Source: a virus
Direction: 5' to 3' (one strand)
DNA: 53,280 bases
Virus record (IMG/VR): IMGVR_UViG_3300021961_000137
Coordinates: 1-53,280 of that record
Below are positions 41,301-46,696 of the stretch, piece by piece. The notes beneath the pieces are model-generated. The model searched no databases and was not told the DNA's origin. It worked only from the letters and a program-made list of their open reading frames with translations. How positions within the stretch are numbered: position 1 is the stretch's first letter; every line of letters begins with the position of its first letter. A program made the translations under genes and the position numbers.

Positions 41301-41502
41301 TTGTAGAATCTATTAAATTTGTAACTTCATCCAATTTAACATACTTATCGATATTTTGGAGAATATCTAATGTTGCACCTTTATGCTCTAAAGATTCGTA
41401 ATATTGGGACAAAAATTTTGCAACTAAAGGAAAATCTTCCTTTACAAAAGTTGGAAGTTGATTTTCTACAATTGAACTAATTTTGATTCTTGCGTTTACC
41501 AT
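29395..41502 (-). CDS. 7: Giant gp7-like baseplate wedge protein (4035 residues)
   Basis: Residues 20-220 match the C-terminal wedge module of T4 gp7: FPLVAKFLSQYYESLEHKG and DFYSSKG (193-199) then SFEILFRALYGEDVQV (203-218); T4 has DFYSTKG and SYKFLFKVLYNEEVEIE. The remaining 3800 residues are beta-rich with many repeats ending in GxGY...P.V.I. Near residue 1235 is GWAYDGNPIYGPYGY, the YHYH-domain signature. The gene follows gp6 by four bases, as gp7 follows gp6 in T4, but is nearly four times longer than T4 gp7 (1032). The reading frame is open over 12.1 kb. The extra mass probably forms baseplate-peripheral structures. Confidence 0.8.
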   Translation of the reverse strand: MVNARIKISSIVENQLPTFVKEDFPLVAKFLSQYYESLEHKGATLDILQNIDKYVKLDEVTNLIDSTTTTSFVGFSDDTIFVTSTEGFSDSYGLLKINSEIITYTSKTNNSFLGCVRGFSGVTSYQDPSKVDHLVFSSSEIDEHQSGSTVSNLSILFLKEFFKKIKKQFVPGFENRELYSELNENLFIKQSKDFYSSKGTDQSFEILFRALYGEDVQVIKPRDYLFIPSDAQYRLTRDLVVEVIEGNPNDIVNRTLYQDNYGTIPKSSGAINNVEKIFRGEKEYYVISLDYNSNAPESDLDEFSVHPQTTVITDAKISSTVLDVDSTVGFPNSGEIIADLENGSSVVISYKSKSYTQFYECSGITQDINSGQNIRINTYAYSYSGLGTSNVVKLRITGVLSDLEVGQNTRYYSTGNKIQIESLGKNDESIEGNTWIFNLATSYDVETVNLIDNINFSYQIKTYDDTELYVGDTIVLFFSDGTKVNSNVTSVSNKKTFSISGQGQIDRSKKIKIQKQLSKAKFSNFPKASIYSTNVQNTYYDKEGSYYVTSSSLPSYFNEELSTKDRSLTFSGTFEGEDLNIGKHGFYTGDSVVYEPVSSTNSLGITQGTYFVRKVDANTIKLARSRENLYKNIYITFSATVIDNKISFVGLSNKTLSSQKLVRSIQTPQNVTDNYETKFGTIGILANGVEILNYKSRDKIFYGPLEKINILSPGADYDVINPPILSINDTVGTGATGYCEVHGKLEDIEVIDGGFDYIGQPTITITGGSGSGARAIPELFSFEHSVTFNSSDGAGLVNLTNNTISFSTQHKFRDAEKIIYKTEKQTAIGGITTDAVYHVSVQDSFTVKVHNTYQDALVGINTIDLTSFGNGIQRFVSTDVKKKITSIKVVDPGSGYKNRKISVSPTGINTNTNTIFAQEHNYKTGEIIVYTATGNEIGGLVSGNSYYVTAVDNNSFKLSVVGSASTIGIGSAIVGISTNKDFYFSTKQFVGFNSTGSGIHYFNYEPISVKVSGVIGVSTRTNQNFDAVLDPIFRGEIKSVFLESGGSNYGTDDIINFNRQPSFTLNSGSGAELSPIVSAGKITEILVINPGSGYNSTPSLQIVGTGVGAKLSPVVKNGSISEVKVLYNGRGFTTSTTTLNVIPSGSGAKFEAVPKVWTVNLVERSIISEEIYNDDGSIVAGLDSDYGLQYTHSYPPRYLRRTVSSKSLIGGNLTFSPDLQLENGKEVLSKLHSPIIGWAYDGNPIYGPYGYSNLDGGSIKLLESGYKISLVPGRPSTTLYPEGFFVEDYKYNQSGDLDKFNGRFCVTPEYPNGTYAYFSTINTIDVETSGPFRNYRRPVFPYFIGNEYKSKPIDYNFSLLSNQDNIDLNKTKFLRNTKPYNLNNEFSKYDFIINPNKIKKQTSVVTKVNKGSVDFIGINSAGSNYKVTNRLVFNNTDTEGQGASFEVSSVKGKPIGQISVSTTSITNVEFVPLINADPGVFVGFSTSPHTLSNFDFANISGISTFGTLLEGSRAIGVRSEVFVLGSDVLPASSTGIVTYFNVYGTLYYPNIRENDILGIGTEKIKVLNIDPKLSRIRVYREYDGTVGTSHTLSTSLYERSRKFAFKAGISTVLYQYKYNKEIYFDPKESIGLGTVSGVGIGYTLTFSNPGIGISSLFIPTKSIYLPNHNLNTGDSLIYSSNGGSPISISTNGTYSYQLSDNQTLFVARITDNLIGIATNRVGVGSTGNFVGINSSIFTDTLYFTDFGNGVIHSFKTNYENVISGKATKNLVTVSTASSHGLQVFDEINVTCNPGLSTTYIVKYNNPNKRLVINPKDFSSSDVDLLNDTITILSHGYRNAQKIIHTSTSPCDGLKNQKIYYIVVVDENKFKLSETFYNASIKRPVVVNITSSSFGTISPINPHIIALRNQPIIFDLTDQSLSYVKNSQRYPAFKFNLYTDENFKNIFETSTRNKAFEISREGIVGVTTNAKITIDITDNLPKVLYYSLTPINLDENDQNKLSIIKDTENIVNNNAIIISNSAYSGNHKISKVTENSFSYNIRTIPEKSSYLPSESKLEYTTTSRFASGEIDKFKTVSPGSFYKRIPTVVSIATSTGDYAALTPSSKSIGNVLSTEIEDIGFEYSADKTLRPTAKLAQIIKVNNLLTFDRIGITSIGKNYTTPPDLVVLDFLTNTIIDDVNLSFKLTDKEVKILKNTKSIDDRVPRIVPVNNSNGISINSISFNKETKNVVVSLATTYSDASDYPFQVGDKVFIEGTSVGIGTTLRGYNSSSYNYEYFTLTSIDPNIGGSGGTITYNLTNYLRSNEDPGIFNQTYSSGKVVLEKYTPIFNVTLKKNKFFKNETLLSKSANGIVDGWDDLNQILKVFSDRPFKQGERVIGSSSGSQAIISFVEENNATYDTGANSIVKKGWKRETGFFNNSNQRIHDSDYYQYFSYSIKSKVQYDKWNDVVSNQNHTIGFKKFADLLVESVDETSSGISTDQNLGDFIGITDLISVNGLNCVSDFDLASEKTLNIDSNTISKEIVLNSAIVQDYLESVGNRVLVIDDISPQFNSNPRSSNYGTIDTFRLSPNKVKKYIIYIRDMRYTAERQSSIVSILNSPDYSFISQYASLETVQNLGTFDVSYFGDEGNLLFYPINYQINDYDISYISYDLEDSIAGVSTFTLGNVVDIKSSSVIIPSGTSGETTIVGISSNYTSSKILVTISALDESYCEFDEVSIVHDGTNVSILEYGQLTNGNLDSTSTQGLGNYETSFSGSNLNLNFTPHVGVGVSYVINTLSISIGNTSTTTTGISSISTNRLKSSYTSIASTSSPSQNVICEYEKFIFNSAYYIVSVNDTTNNRSQLSEVIVINDSGNVYITEFGKISTGDDLGSISANISGNNVQLYFTPIENTNIEVRVFENILGLTDVYPTNPVDLNSSSISSKLSSYYSAFSEIKRTFDLKNKKLPIFERNFEGNNPNIVDINKNTIRIPNHFFVTGEELSYSYSLTSGPIGIASTSFSGIGVTNKLPSSVYAIKVNELELKLASSAENALKTFPIELDITSVGIGSIHKFTSKNQNSRVLISIDNVIQSPIVSTAITSSSNSEVLITQDTINLSGITSIFGGDLLKIDNEIVRVKTVGFGSTSVLLVDRGWMGTGIASHAQHSVITKVFGDYNIVNNSINFVSPPYGPVPIGTTSSRPDEKDWIGITTNSSFSGRVFVRSGVKNSSSEPYSKNYIFDDISESFSGIKTEFRLKSNKNDVFGFSEGNSIVLINQVLQGPRRNTFPVSVTGNYLLKENVGITTIQFIGNSITTPNDHNTSNVPVGGSIVSVASSKGFGYQPLVSAAGTAIVSISGTIQSISIGNSGSGYRSGIQKIVNVGILTSNNNISNIEFIGIASVSGGNVVSVAITNPGTGYTFTNPPLVFFDAPLSYSNIPLVYSNSSPLGVGVGTQATIDIVVGQGSSVIDFEIKNIGYGYGQGEILTVSIGGTVGIPTNSSLQFEEFKIIIEKTQSDRFSSWVIGDLQVLDEIQSLFDGNRVSFPITANGQQKSIKARAGSLIDVEATLLVFLNDILQVPGQGYVFKGGSNLTFTEAPKEGDTCKILFYKGTGDVDVLDVDILESVKIGDYFDLHDDKIELREDERIITNILSTDTLNTNNYSGPGITLNENLKRPINWCKQTEDVIIDGKSVTKDRTINEPLIYPSSNIIKSVGVGSTVIYVESVKTFFDNQTENTSNLYVSNIEILSQDSVVSASATAILAPSGGIASILVTDGGVGYTTSPTVSISNPVGFGTATVVTASATVSAGGTISSIAVISSGIGYSVSPSVLIEPPTFKKEPFVNATYTGDFGYIVGSGKTNVGVGSTGITLDLFIPADSYLRQPSIVGSAITVPSIQIGDYFVVKNSNIGFGITTLYSDNSIIGVGTECIDNIFEVSSSSVIRRIITGIGLTYVTRITTNVSNLNGYDYNQHFMDENITGTFDSEATTFDTTDFTFDSVTTFSPVSTPINYGTYSWGKIIGSRIQNSTSFNSYTLGGVSGLSTSAIVIRKNPLRYKNYAS

Positions 41503-41506
41503 TTTT

Positions 41507-43414
41507 TTATTTTCTTATTAGACTTCCATTTGTGTAACTTGTTGTTGGTTCATATAGTGAACCAGAAATATCTGATCCAGTAGAAATTTCATCCACCTTC
41601 ATATTTAATATACTCTTAGTAATATCTAGTTGCAAATAAAGATCCTGTTTTCCAATTACATCATTTGATAATGGTATAGCGGAAATTTCTATTATAGGAC
41701 TATTGTTTATTTTTTTGGATGTCGATTTTATGTTAATTGGATTTAAAAGTATTTCGCCTTTTATATAATCTATAGTTCCTACAGATTTTCTTCTTACCTG
41801 AGGTTCTGTCGTATTTTGTGTAGTAAACAAGAAGAGTGATCCCGTTCTTCTATCTGTATTTGGCAAATCTCCTAAGTATACTGTTTCATTAATACCATCA
41901 ACAACAAAACCAGAAGACTTTATATTATATCCAGTATTATTTTTCACATGAAAACTGTTTCCATAACAAATTTCATATTCTGCAACTTGATTTAATAATG
42001 CATTTAAATCTCTTCTTATTCTAACGGTTGTTATATTAGAAGTAACAGACTCATGACTATCATCAATTACTTTTTGAAACTTACTATATTTAAATTTAGC
42101 GCCAAATTTATTCACTTCTGCTGAATTTGCATAAGAATTAAGATTATTAAAAATAATAGATCTAACAAATTCTGAATCTGGTGCAAGATTTGAATTATAA
42201 TATGCGGTTATATCAACCTCCACAAAGACATACTTTAGATCAATAAAATCTACTATTATACCAGCAACACTATAGTCTCTTAACTTACTTTTTAAATTAT
42301 CTTTAATTGTCTTCGGAACAAATCTACCGTTGACAGGTTTTATACTAATGAAGACTTTTCCATATTCTGGTGGATTTAGAGATTCGCCACCAAATACGGA
42401 GATTGATTGTGCTTCAGGATAAATTCTAGGAACAATCACTTCATAATCTGCCGCAGTAACGGCTCTGTTCTGGGTAGAGTATAATCTAGGTGCATATTTC
42501 TTTATAGAATCGATAGATTCAATTTCTTTTCCGCCATTAGACGCGACATTTGTTGTTATTAAAGATATTCCTGATGTAACAGAAATACCATTATTGTCTA
42601 GTATTCTACCACTAAAAACAAATGAGGACAGACCGTTTCCAGATTCTCCATTTGTTGTGATGTATGATGCTTCAATATAATTTAAATTTGATAATTTTTC
42701 ACCAAATATTCCGTCACCAAAAATTAATTCATATCTTTGATCTTCTATTTCTTGTATGAAGAAAACTCTTGACCTATTTGTAATTGAAAATAAATTATCT
42801 GATAGAACAAATTTTCTTGAAGTTGTACTTGACTGAGTGTCTCTTACACTAACTTTAATGGTAGAAGTGTCTATGTGTGGATTATTGAGAATAAACTTCT
42901 GAGAAGAATTTAATGATTCTACTGAAAAATTATCAACCAAATATGTTCCCTCATAAATTAGTATGTCTTCAAAAGAGGCGACTCCATTAATAACAGGAAC
43001 AGTAATATCACTTGGAATGGCAAAAGTATAACTTTGATCTGCAAAAGATTGTGTTGTTGCAACAATACCTCTTTTGAGGGTCAATGTAAGTGGATTTGTA
43101 AGAAAACCTGTAGTATCAACGAAAAAAGAAATATTCGCACGAGATGCAGTTCTTGACTTTGGAACATATCCAATGTTTCTTGCTAAAGAAACTACATTTT
43201 CTCTTAACGTCGCACTATCAATGAATACCTCATTGCTAATCATATTAGCATTATATGAGGAAATATACGTATTATATGCGAGAGTATCTATTAATACTGA
43301 TAGATTAGATCCTTCAAAATCATAATCAGTAAAATTTGAGTTCGATCTAAGATAATCTTTGATCGAAGTTTTTATTTGATCGAAATCTAGATTTGTAAAG
43401 TTAACTAATGGCAT
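41507..43414 (-). CDS. 6: Baseplate wedge protein gp6
   Basis: This 635-residue protein matches gp6, whose dimers form the inner baseplate ring with gp25 and gp53. The N-terminus MPLVNFTNLDFDQIKTSIKD, followed by NFTDYDFEGSNLSVLIDTLA and YNANMISNEVFIDSATLREN, is highly typical; AADYEVIVPRIYPEAQSISV in the middle is the conserved J-like core. Size is close to T4 gp6 (660). Its start overlaps the gp25 stop, reflecting the gp25-gp6 pairing seen in marine T4-like phages, whereas T4 keeps gene 25 elsewhere. Confidence 0.96.
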   Translation of the reverse strand: MPLVNFTNLDFDQIKTSIKDYLRSNSNFTDYDFEGSNLSVLIDTLAYNTYISSYNANMISNEVFIDSATLRENVVSLARNIGYVPKSRTASRANISFFVDTTGFLTNPLTLTLKRGIVATTQSFADQSYTFAIPSDITVPVINGVASFEDILIYEGTYLVDNFSVESLNSSQKFILNNPHIDTSTIKVSVRDTQSSTTSRKFVLSDNLFSITNRSRVFFIQEIEDQRYELIFGDGIFGEKLSNLNYIEASYITTNGESGNGLSSFVFSGRILDNNGISVTSGISLITTNVASNGGKEIESIDSIKKYAPRLYSTQNRAVTAADYEVIVPRIYPEAQSISVFGGESLNPPEYGKVFISIKPVNGRFVPKTIKDNLKSKLRDYSVAGIIVDFIDLKYVFVEVDITAYYNSNLAPDSEFVRSIIFNNLNSYANSAEVNKFGAKFKYSKFQKVIDDSHESVTSNITTVRIRRDLNALLNQVAEYEICYGNSFHVKNNTGYNIKSSGFVVDGINETVYLGDLPNTDRRTGSLFLFTTQNTTEPQVRRKSVGTIDYIKGEILLNPINIKSTSKKINNSPIIEISAIPLSNDVIGKQDLYLQLDITKSILNMKVDEISTGSDISGSLYEPTTSYTNGSLIRK

Positions 43415-43815
43415 TATCGTGTTGGTTGTAATGCGAATGATAATTCTTGAGGTAGTGCATCAATTCCAACGATGTAATAATTGATGGTTACATTAAATTC
43501 ATTATTATCGTAATTCGGAAAGACTTTAACATCAATCAATTTCACTCTTGGTTCATAGTTATTAATTACATCTTCAATTTCATCTCTTATAACAGATGAT
43601 GAAATTTCATCGACATTTTCAAACAAAATCCTAGAAATTCTAGATCCAAGATTTTGATTAAAAAATCTTTCTCCGGGGAAAGTAGATACCAAATTTCTAA
43701 CAGAACGAGATATGGCAGTCTCGTTCTTGATAGCAATGATGTCATAACTCAGAGGGTTAATCTGGAGAGACATACTAAGATCTTTAAACTCTTTACTTAC
43801 CCGCTCTAGAGGCAT
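43414..43815 (-). CDS. 25: Baseplate wedge protein gp25 (GPW/gp25 family)
   Basis: This 133-residue protein belongs to the gp25 family, a wedge subunit that contacts gp6, gp53 and the sheath at the baseplate. Typical segments are IAIKNETAISRSVRNLVSTF, PGERFFNQNLGSRI and FENVDEISS..I..EI..V...YEPR, and the EPR motif is the family hallmark. Length matches T4 gp25 (132). A late promoter core lies at 43836-43843. Confidence 0.96.
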   Translation of the reverse strand: MPLERVSKEFKDLSMSLQINPLSYDIIAIKNETAISRSVRNLVSTFPGERFFNQNLGSRISRILFENVDEISSSVIRDEIEDVINNYEPRVKLIDVKVFPNYDNNEFNVTINYYIVGIDALPQELSFALQPTR

Positions 43816-43835
43816 GAATATTATTAAATCTATCT

Positions 43836-43843
43836 TATTTATT
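43836..43843 (-). promoter_or_regulatory. Late promoter core before gp25
   Basis: AATAAATA on the minus strand, 21 bases ahead of the gp25 ATG, probably serving gp25, gp6 and the gp7-like gene. Confidence 0.5.
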
Positions 43844-44096
43844 ATGGTTTTTTGACTTCAAAAATTGGTTCAGTACCATATCCCCAGTCATCATAGTCTT
43901 CATCATTCCTTATTTTTTCATGAATTTCGTTTTGATGATAAAAATCATGTTTTTTTGGAGTTTGGTCATCATTCGCAATTTCACGAAGCATTCTTTGCTT
44001 ATGGATTTGTGTTTCCCAACCATATTCACTTGACAAATATTGAGTTCCCCACTCAGATTTCATAAAATTTTCATCTTTATCGACTTGTTTGGTCAT
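43842..44096 (-). CDS. Small acidic/charged protein of unknown function
   Basis: This 84-residue protein (MTKQVDKDENFMKSEWGTQY...) is rich in Asp, Glu, Lys, Tyr and Trp with no recognised motif. It overlaps the end of the preceding gene by 20 bases and precedes gp25. In T4-like cyanophages I expect gp53/gp5-type genes near here, but this sequence does not resemble them. It is probably co-transcribed with its upstream neighbour. Function unknown. Confidence 0.55.
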   Translation of the reverse strand: MTKQVDKDENFMKSEWGTQYLSSEYGWETQIHKQRMLREIANDDQTPKKHDFYHQNEIHEKIRNDEDYDDWGYGTEPIFEVKKP

Positions 44097-44772
44097 TTTG
44101 CGCTCCTGATTCGTTAAAATCAGAACTTTTTACGGGGTTGCTATCCCGAATCTTTGTAATTTCGTACATAAAATCGTCAGATGTCTCAATTTTACGACGA
44201 TTTTCGACTGAATATTCGGTTAAATCAATCTCATATCCTGGATTTTTAGTAATTCTGTTCTTTGTCCATGCATCATCATACCATAATATCTTATTATTAG
44301 GGTATGCATAGAAATTACCACTGTCCATCTTGAAAAAATGGGCACATTTATGCTCCGGAGTTTCACTAAAGTTTGTATTCAGTGTAGATTTTGACTCCCA
44401 TGACCAATCAAGAGTGAACATGTAAGTTCCTTCGTTCTTTTCTCCACGATAATTGATTAATTCGGCACGTAAATTAGCAAGTCTTGACCGAACTTGAACA
44501 TCAATGTAAGGAGAAAAGCAATCCCACCACATACACTCTTCTAATTGTGGAACTGGCGCATCTGGTTTCCAACAAAATGCATGAATTGGTCTACGTGTCC
44601 AGTTTACACCATTCTCTAAAAACGCCTCAAAGAGCGGTACGTGCTTCTCTAAGGACGCCACAGAGTGTACATCGCATAAAGTTACCTCACCATGACCTTT
44701 TTTATGATTATAAAGAAATTCATTACGTATATAACAAGTAATTGTTGGAAGATTATGATTTAGATATGCCAT
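44077..44772 (-). CDS. Conserved phage protein of unknown function
   Basis: This 231-residue protein begins MAYLNHNLPTITCYIRNEFL and is rich in Trp, His, Cys and Tyr (CMWWDCFSPY, WTRRPIHAFCW, HKCAHFFKMD). The composition suggests a folded soluble protein, and several conserved-looking His/Cys/Asp residues could bind a metal. I recall similar sequences in marine T4-like phages near the baseplate block but no function. It starts just after an intrinsic terminator (44790-44807), so it probably begins a new transcript. The T-rich tract around the start hides any clear promoter. Confidence 0.65.
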   Translation of the reverse strand: MAYLNHNLPTITCYIRNEFLYNHKKGHGEVTLCDVHSVASLEKHVPLFEAFLENGVNWTRRPIHAFCWKPDAPVPQLEECMWWDCFSPYIDVQVRSRLANLRAELINYRGEKNEGTYMFTLDWSWESKSTLNTNFSETPEHKCAHFFKMDSGNFYAYPNNKILWYDDAWTKNRITKNPGYEIDLTEYSVENRRKIETSDDFMYEITKIRDSNPVKSSDFNESGAQNDQTSR

Positions 44773-44789
44773 AAATTTATAATAAAAAA

Positions 44790-44807
44790 GCAGGGATTTC
44801 TCCCTGC
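44790..44807 (-). terminator. Intrinsic terminator after the 46-residue gene
   Basis: On the minus strand GCAGGGA pairs with TCCCTGC across a four-base loop and is followed by TTTTTTATT. A canonical terminator, 10 bases past the stop of 44818-44958. Confidence 0.9.
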
Positions 44808-44817
44808 TCTATCTATA

Positions 44818-44958
44818 TTATTTTCCTTGACCTCTATATTTTTTCTTACGTCCATTACGAGAAGTTGCTGAAAGTAGAGTTCGAGCAGACCGCCCTTGGC
44901 GAGTTTTCTTAGGTGCTCCGGGTTCAAACAATACTTTACTTGATCCGCCTTTAGCCAT
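44818..44958 (-). CDS. Small basic conserved phage protein
   Basis: This 46-residue protein, MAKGGSSKVLFEPGAPKKTR then QGRSARTLLSATSRNGRKKK and YRGQGK, is very basic and looks RNA- or DNA-binding. I recognise near-identical short proteins in marine T4-like phages, always without known function. It overlaps the preceding gene by eight bases and is followed by a strong terminator, so it closes the transcript that begins near 46.4 kb. Confidence 0.75.
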   Translation of the reverse strand: MAKGGSSKVLFEPGAPKKTRQGRSARTLLSATSRNGRKKKYRGQGK

Positions 44959-45109
44959 AAATTTCCTCCAATTCAATTTCGTTAGGATCTATGTTTTCTC
45001 CCGAATAAAAAAGTTGGGAGAAGTCTTCTAAAATCTCAGCACAATCTTCTGCACTGAGATTTGTATAAATTTTACGACCTTTATATAAAAGATTGTAAGT
45101 TTTTTCCAT
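44951..45109 (-). CDS. Small acidic protein of unknown function
   Basis: This 52-residue protein (MEKTYNLLYKGRKIYTNLSA...) is acidic, with alternating hydrophobic residues in the first 15 and a helical Glu-rich C-terminus. Its ATG overlaps the stop of the glycosyltransferase-like gene (TAATG), and its stop is overlapped by the next gene. The opening pattern (K-T-Y-x-L-L-Y-K-G) resembles short proteins of other marine T4-like phages. Function unknown. Confidence 0.65.
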   Translation of the reverse strand: MEKTYNLLYKGRKIYTNLSAEDCAEILEDFSQLFYSGENIDPNEIELEEIYG

Positions 45110-45876
45110 TAGATTACGCGAGTTTTTTCATGACCCACTCTAATACGAGGATCGCACCAGATTTTATAACCCTGATCGATTGCATCAAGACAGAATGATA
45201 CATCCTCTCCACACATATCTTGAACTGCACCAGATTCAAAGACTTGCATCTTTGGAGCAAACCAAGGGTATTCGAGATTCTCAAAGACTCCCTTCTTAAT
45301 CAATACCCAACCAAATCCAGTATAATCAACAGTGAACGGTTTACGACGCTTTGAGATGGATTCGACGGTTTCGTGGTTCATCACACCACCGTTCTTGCGG
45401 AAATCATCCTCTTCCAACCAGTGTGCGACAGAAGTTGTGTGTCCATCTTCAGTAGCATACCAACCTGCGACAATTTCACGCTCATCTCCTTCTGCAGGGA
45501 AAGCAACATCACAGAGTTGCCAGAACTTTTCAGAAGTAAAGACAATATCGCTATCAATCCATAACTGATAATCATATTGCAGTTTTCCGTCCCAAGGAAT
45601 TTGCTTCGGACCTCGGAGAACATTTGCTCCAAGAACTTTGCAACGAGCAAAGTTAACCATTGAAGAGTAATCTTGAGAAATCTGAATACTCATATTGTTT
45701 TGTACAAGATCAAAACAAAGTTGTACAAATGCTTTTAGAAAGATAAACGAACATCCTCTACCGGGAAGACAGAAGACAATTGATTTGCCCTTCATGCGTT
45801 CTTTAATAGCATCATAATCCCACTCCGGTTCTTTGGGTTGTGGTGATGCAGCTTTTACAGTAAATCCTTTTGCCAT
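45109..45876 (-). CDS. Glycosyltransferase-like protein (GT-A fold)
   Basis: This 255-residue protein has features of a GT-A glycosyltransferase. LWIDSDIVF contains a DxD-type motif (Asp108-Ser-Asp110) expected to bind the metal and nucleotide sugar, YTGFGWVLIKKGVF gives the usual acceptor-side segment, and CGEDVSFC with GHEKTRV near the C-terminus supplies acidic and His residues common in the family. Substrate and acceptor are unknown; modification of phage DNA bases, virion proteins or host surface glycans are all possible. It is co-transcribed with small genes downstream. The family call is moderately sure, the role is not. Confidence 0.65.
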   Translation of the reverse strand: MAKGFTVKAASPQPKEPEWDYDAIKERMKGKSIVFCLPGRGCSFIFLKAFVQLCFDLVQNNMSIQISQDYSSMVNFARCKVLGANVLRGPKQIPWDGKLQYDYQLWIDSDIVFTSEKFWQLCDVAFPAEGDEREIVAGWYATEDGHTTSVAHWLEEDDFRKNGGVMNHETVESISKRRKPFTVDYTGFGWVLIKKGVFENLEYPWFAPKMQVFESGAVQDMCGEDVSFCLDAIDQGYKIWCDPRIRVGHEKTRVI

Positions 45877-45945
45877 AAAGTGAAAGTAACCTTCAGATCA
45901 ATTTTATCGTCCTATTTAGCATTTGTCAATGCTAATGAATTTGCG

Positions 45946-46140
45946 TCAATGAGAAGAATTCAATAATAATTCCTTACTCACATAAAGTTCTTCGTAACTT
46001 AAATCATCCCTTGTAATATCTAAATCAAGAAGTTCAACCATTCGGTGAATCATTTCCCAGGTCTCAGAAAATTTACCCTCTGATAAACTGTGATAAATGC
46101 ACCGATCCTTTGCATATATGTGATAAACCTTTTCAGTCAT
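45946..46140 (-). CDS. Small conserved phage protein of unknown function
   Basis: This 64-residue protein (MTEKVYHIYAKDRCIYHSLS, ending KELLLNSSH) resembles short conserved proteins of T4-like cyanophages. It has a small beta-hairpin-like start, a central helix and a conserved DDLSYEEL segment. No motif tells its function. It lies between the membrane protein at 46173-46319 and the glycosyltransferase-like gene. Confidence 0.65.
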   Translation of the reverse strand: MTEKVYHIYAKDRCIYHSLSEGKFSETWEMIHRMVELLDLDITRDDLSYEELYVSKELLLNSSH

Positions 46141-46172
46141 AAAAATATTTTCCGGAATTTTTTCAGTTCTTT

Positions 46173-46319
46173 TTAGTTTGTAACCGTATTATATATCAGA
46201 ACAAATAAAAATCCAACAGTAACTCCGAAAATCGTAAAGCATTGTCGTGGATATCTTATTAACCATCCCGCAAAGACAACCTTCCAGAAATTCCAATAGG
46301 GTCTACTTCTTCTTACCAC
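46173..46319 (-). CDS. Small membrane protein, GTG start
   Basis: This 48-residue ORF (MVRRSRPYWNFWKVVFAGWL, then IRYPRQC, then FTIFGVTVGFLFVLIYN) starts with GTG after an AAGAAAGG ribosome binding site. It has a basic N-terminus, a short hydrophobic segment (14-21) and one clear transmembrane helix (28-43), so positive-inside topology is likely. It overlaps the 26-residue gene before it by 17 bases. Its function is unknown; small phage membrane proteins can act in superinfection exclusion or lysis control. Confidence 0.55.
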   Translation of the reverse strand: MVRRSRPYWNFWKVVFAGWLIRYPRQCFTIFGVTVGFLFVLIYNTVTN

Positions 46320-46383
46320 CTTTCTTCACCGTCCTTTTGTCTGGGTGAGAATGTCCACCTTTATGAATCCATTTGACTCCCAT
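46303..46383 (-). CDS. Very short basic ORF
   Basis: This 26-residue ORF (MGVKWIHKGGHSHPDKRTVK then KGGKKK) has a good ribosome binding site (AAAGGAGAAT) seven to ten bases ahead of the ATG, which is the main evidence that it is translated. It is basic and His rich. It overlaps the membrane-protein ORF and may couple its translation. Confidence 0.5.
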   Translation of the reverse strand: MGVKWIHKGGHSHPDKRTVKKGGKKK

Positions 46384-46696
46384 CCAATTCTCCTTTGTTT
46401 TAACTGAGTTTATTATAAGTCCTTATTTGGATCTATATGATTTATGTGTGGCACTTTTTGAACTGTCTTTTTACCTCCGGAAAATTTTTATGAGATTGAT
46501 ATATCGTTCGCGTTTTGTCACCTCTGTAGGTTAGGGTAGTTTGGGTTTTTATAAACGGGCAACGCAAAATATAAACAATAACAAACAACATAAAATAACT
46601 GCCTATTCACGACACTGACAAATCACGATTATCACTATAAAGAATTAAAGAGGGCACAGTATAAAGAATTAAACAGTGCCCTCACAGTTAGTTACA
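46384..46696 (-). promoter_or_regulatory. Gene-free spacer between accessory and virion-side genes, with promoters
   Basis: This 313-base stretch has no convincing gene. On the minus strand I see TTGTCA-17-TTATTT (46593-46621), a possible sigma70 promoter, and a TATAAT at 46412-46417 close to the 26-residue gene without a clear -35. A GGAGGT at about 46480 has no start codon at proper distance. The terminator of the DUF6011 gene lies at 46650-46683. Confidence 0.4.
46650..46683 (-). terminator. Terminator after the DUF6011-type gene
   Basis: GAGGGCAC pairs with GTGCCCTC around an 18-base loop, followed on the minus strand by TTTAATTCTTTATAG. The loop and the flank each contain TATAAAGAATTAAA (plus strand), a word that recurs in other spacers of this region. 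Confidence 0.7.

Noticed and set aside
45332-45650. Alternative frames over the glycosyltransferase-like gene
   Set aside because: They are shadows of the minus-strand gene, without start signals or recognisable protein sequence.
46440-46490. GGAGGT followed by a GTG-started 13-codon frame
   Set aside because: The distance from ribosome binding site to GTG is about 17 bases and the peptide is too short to support.
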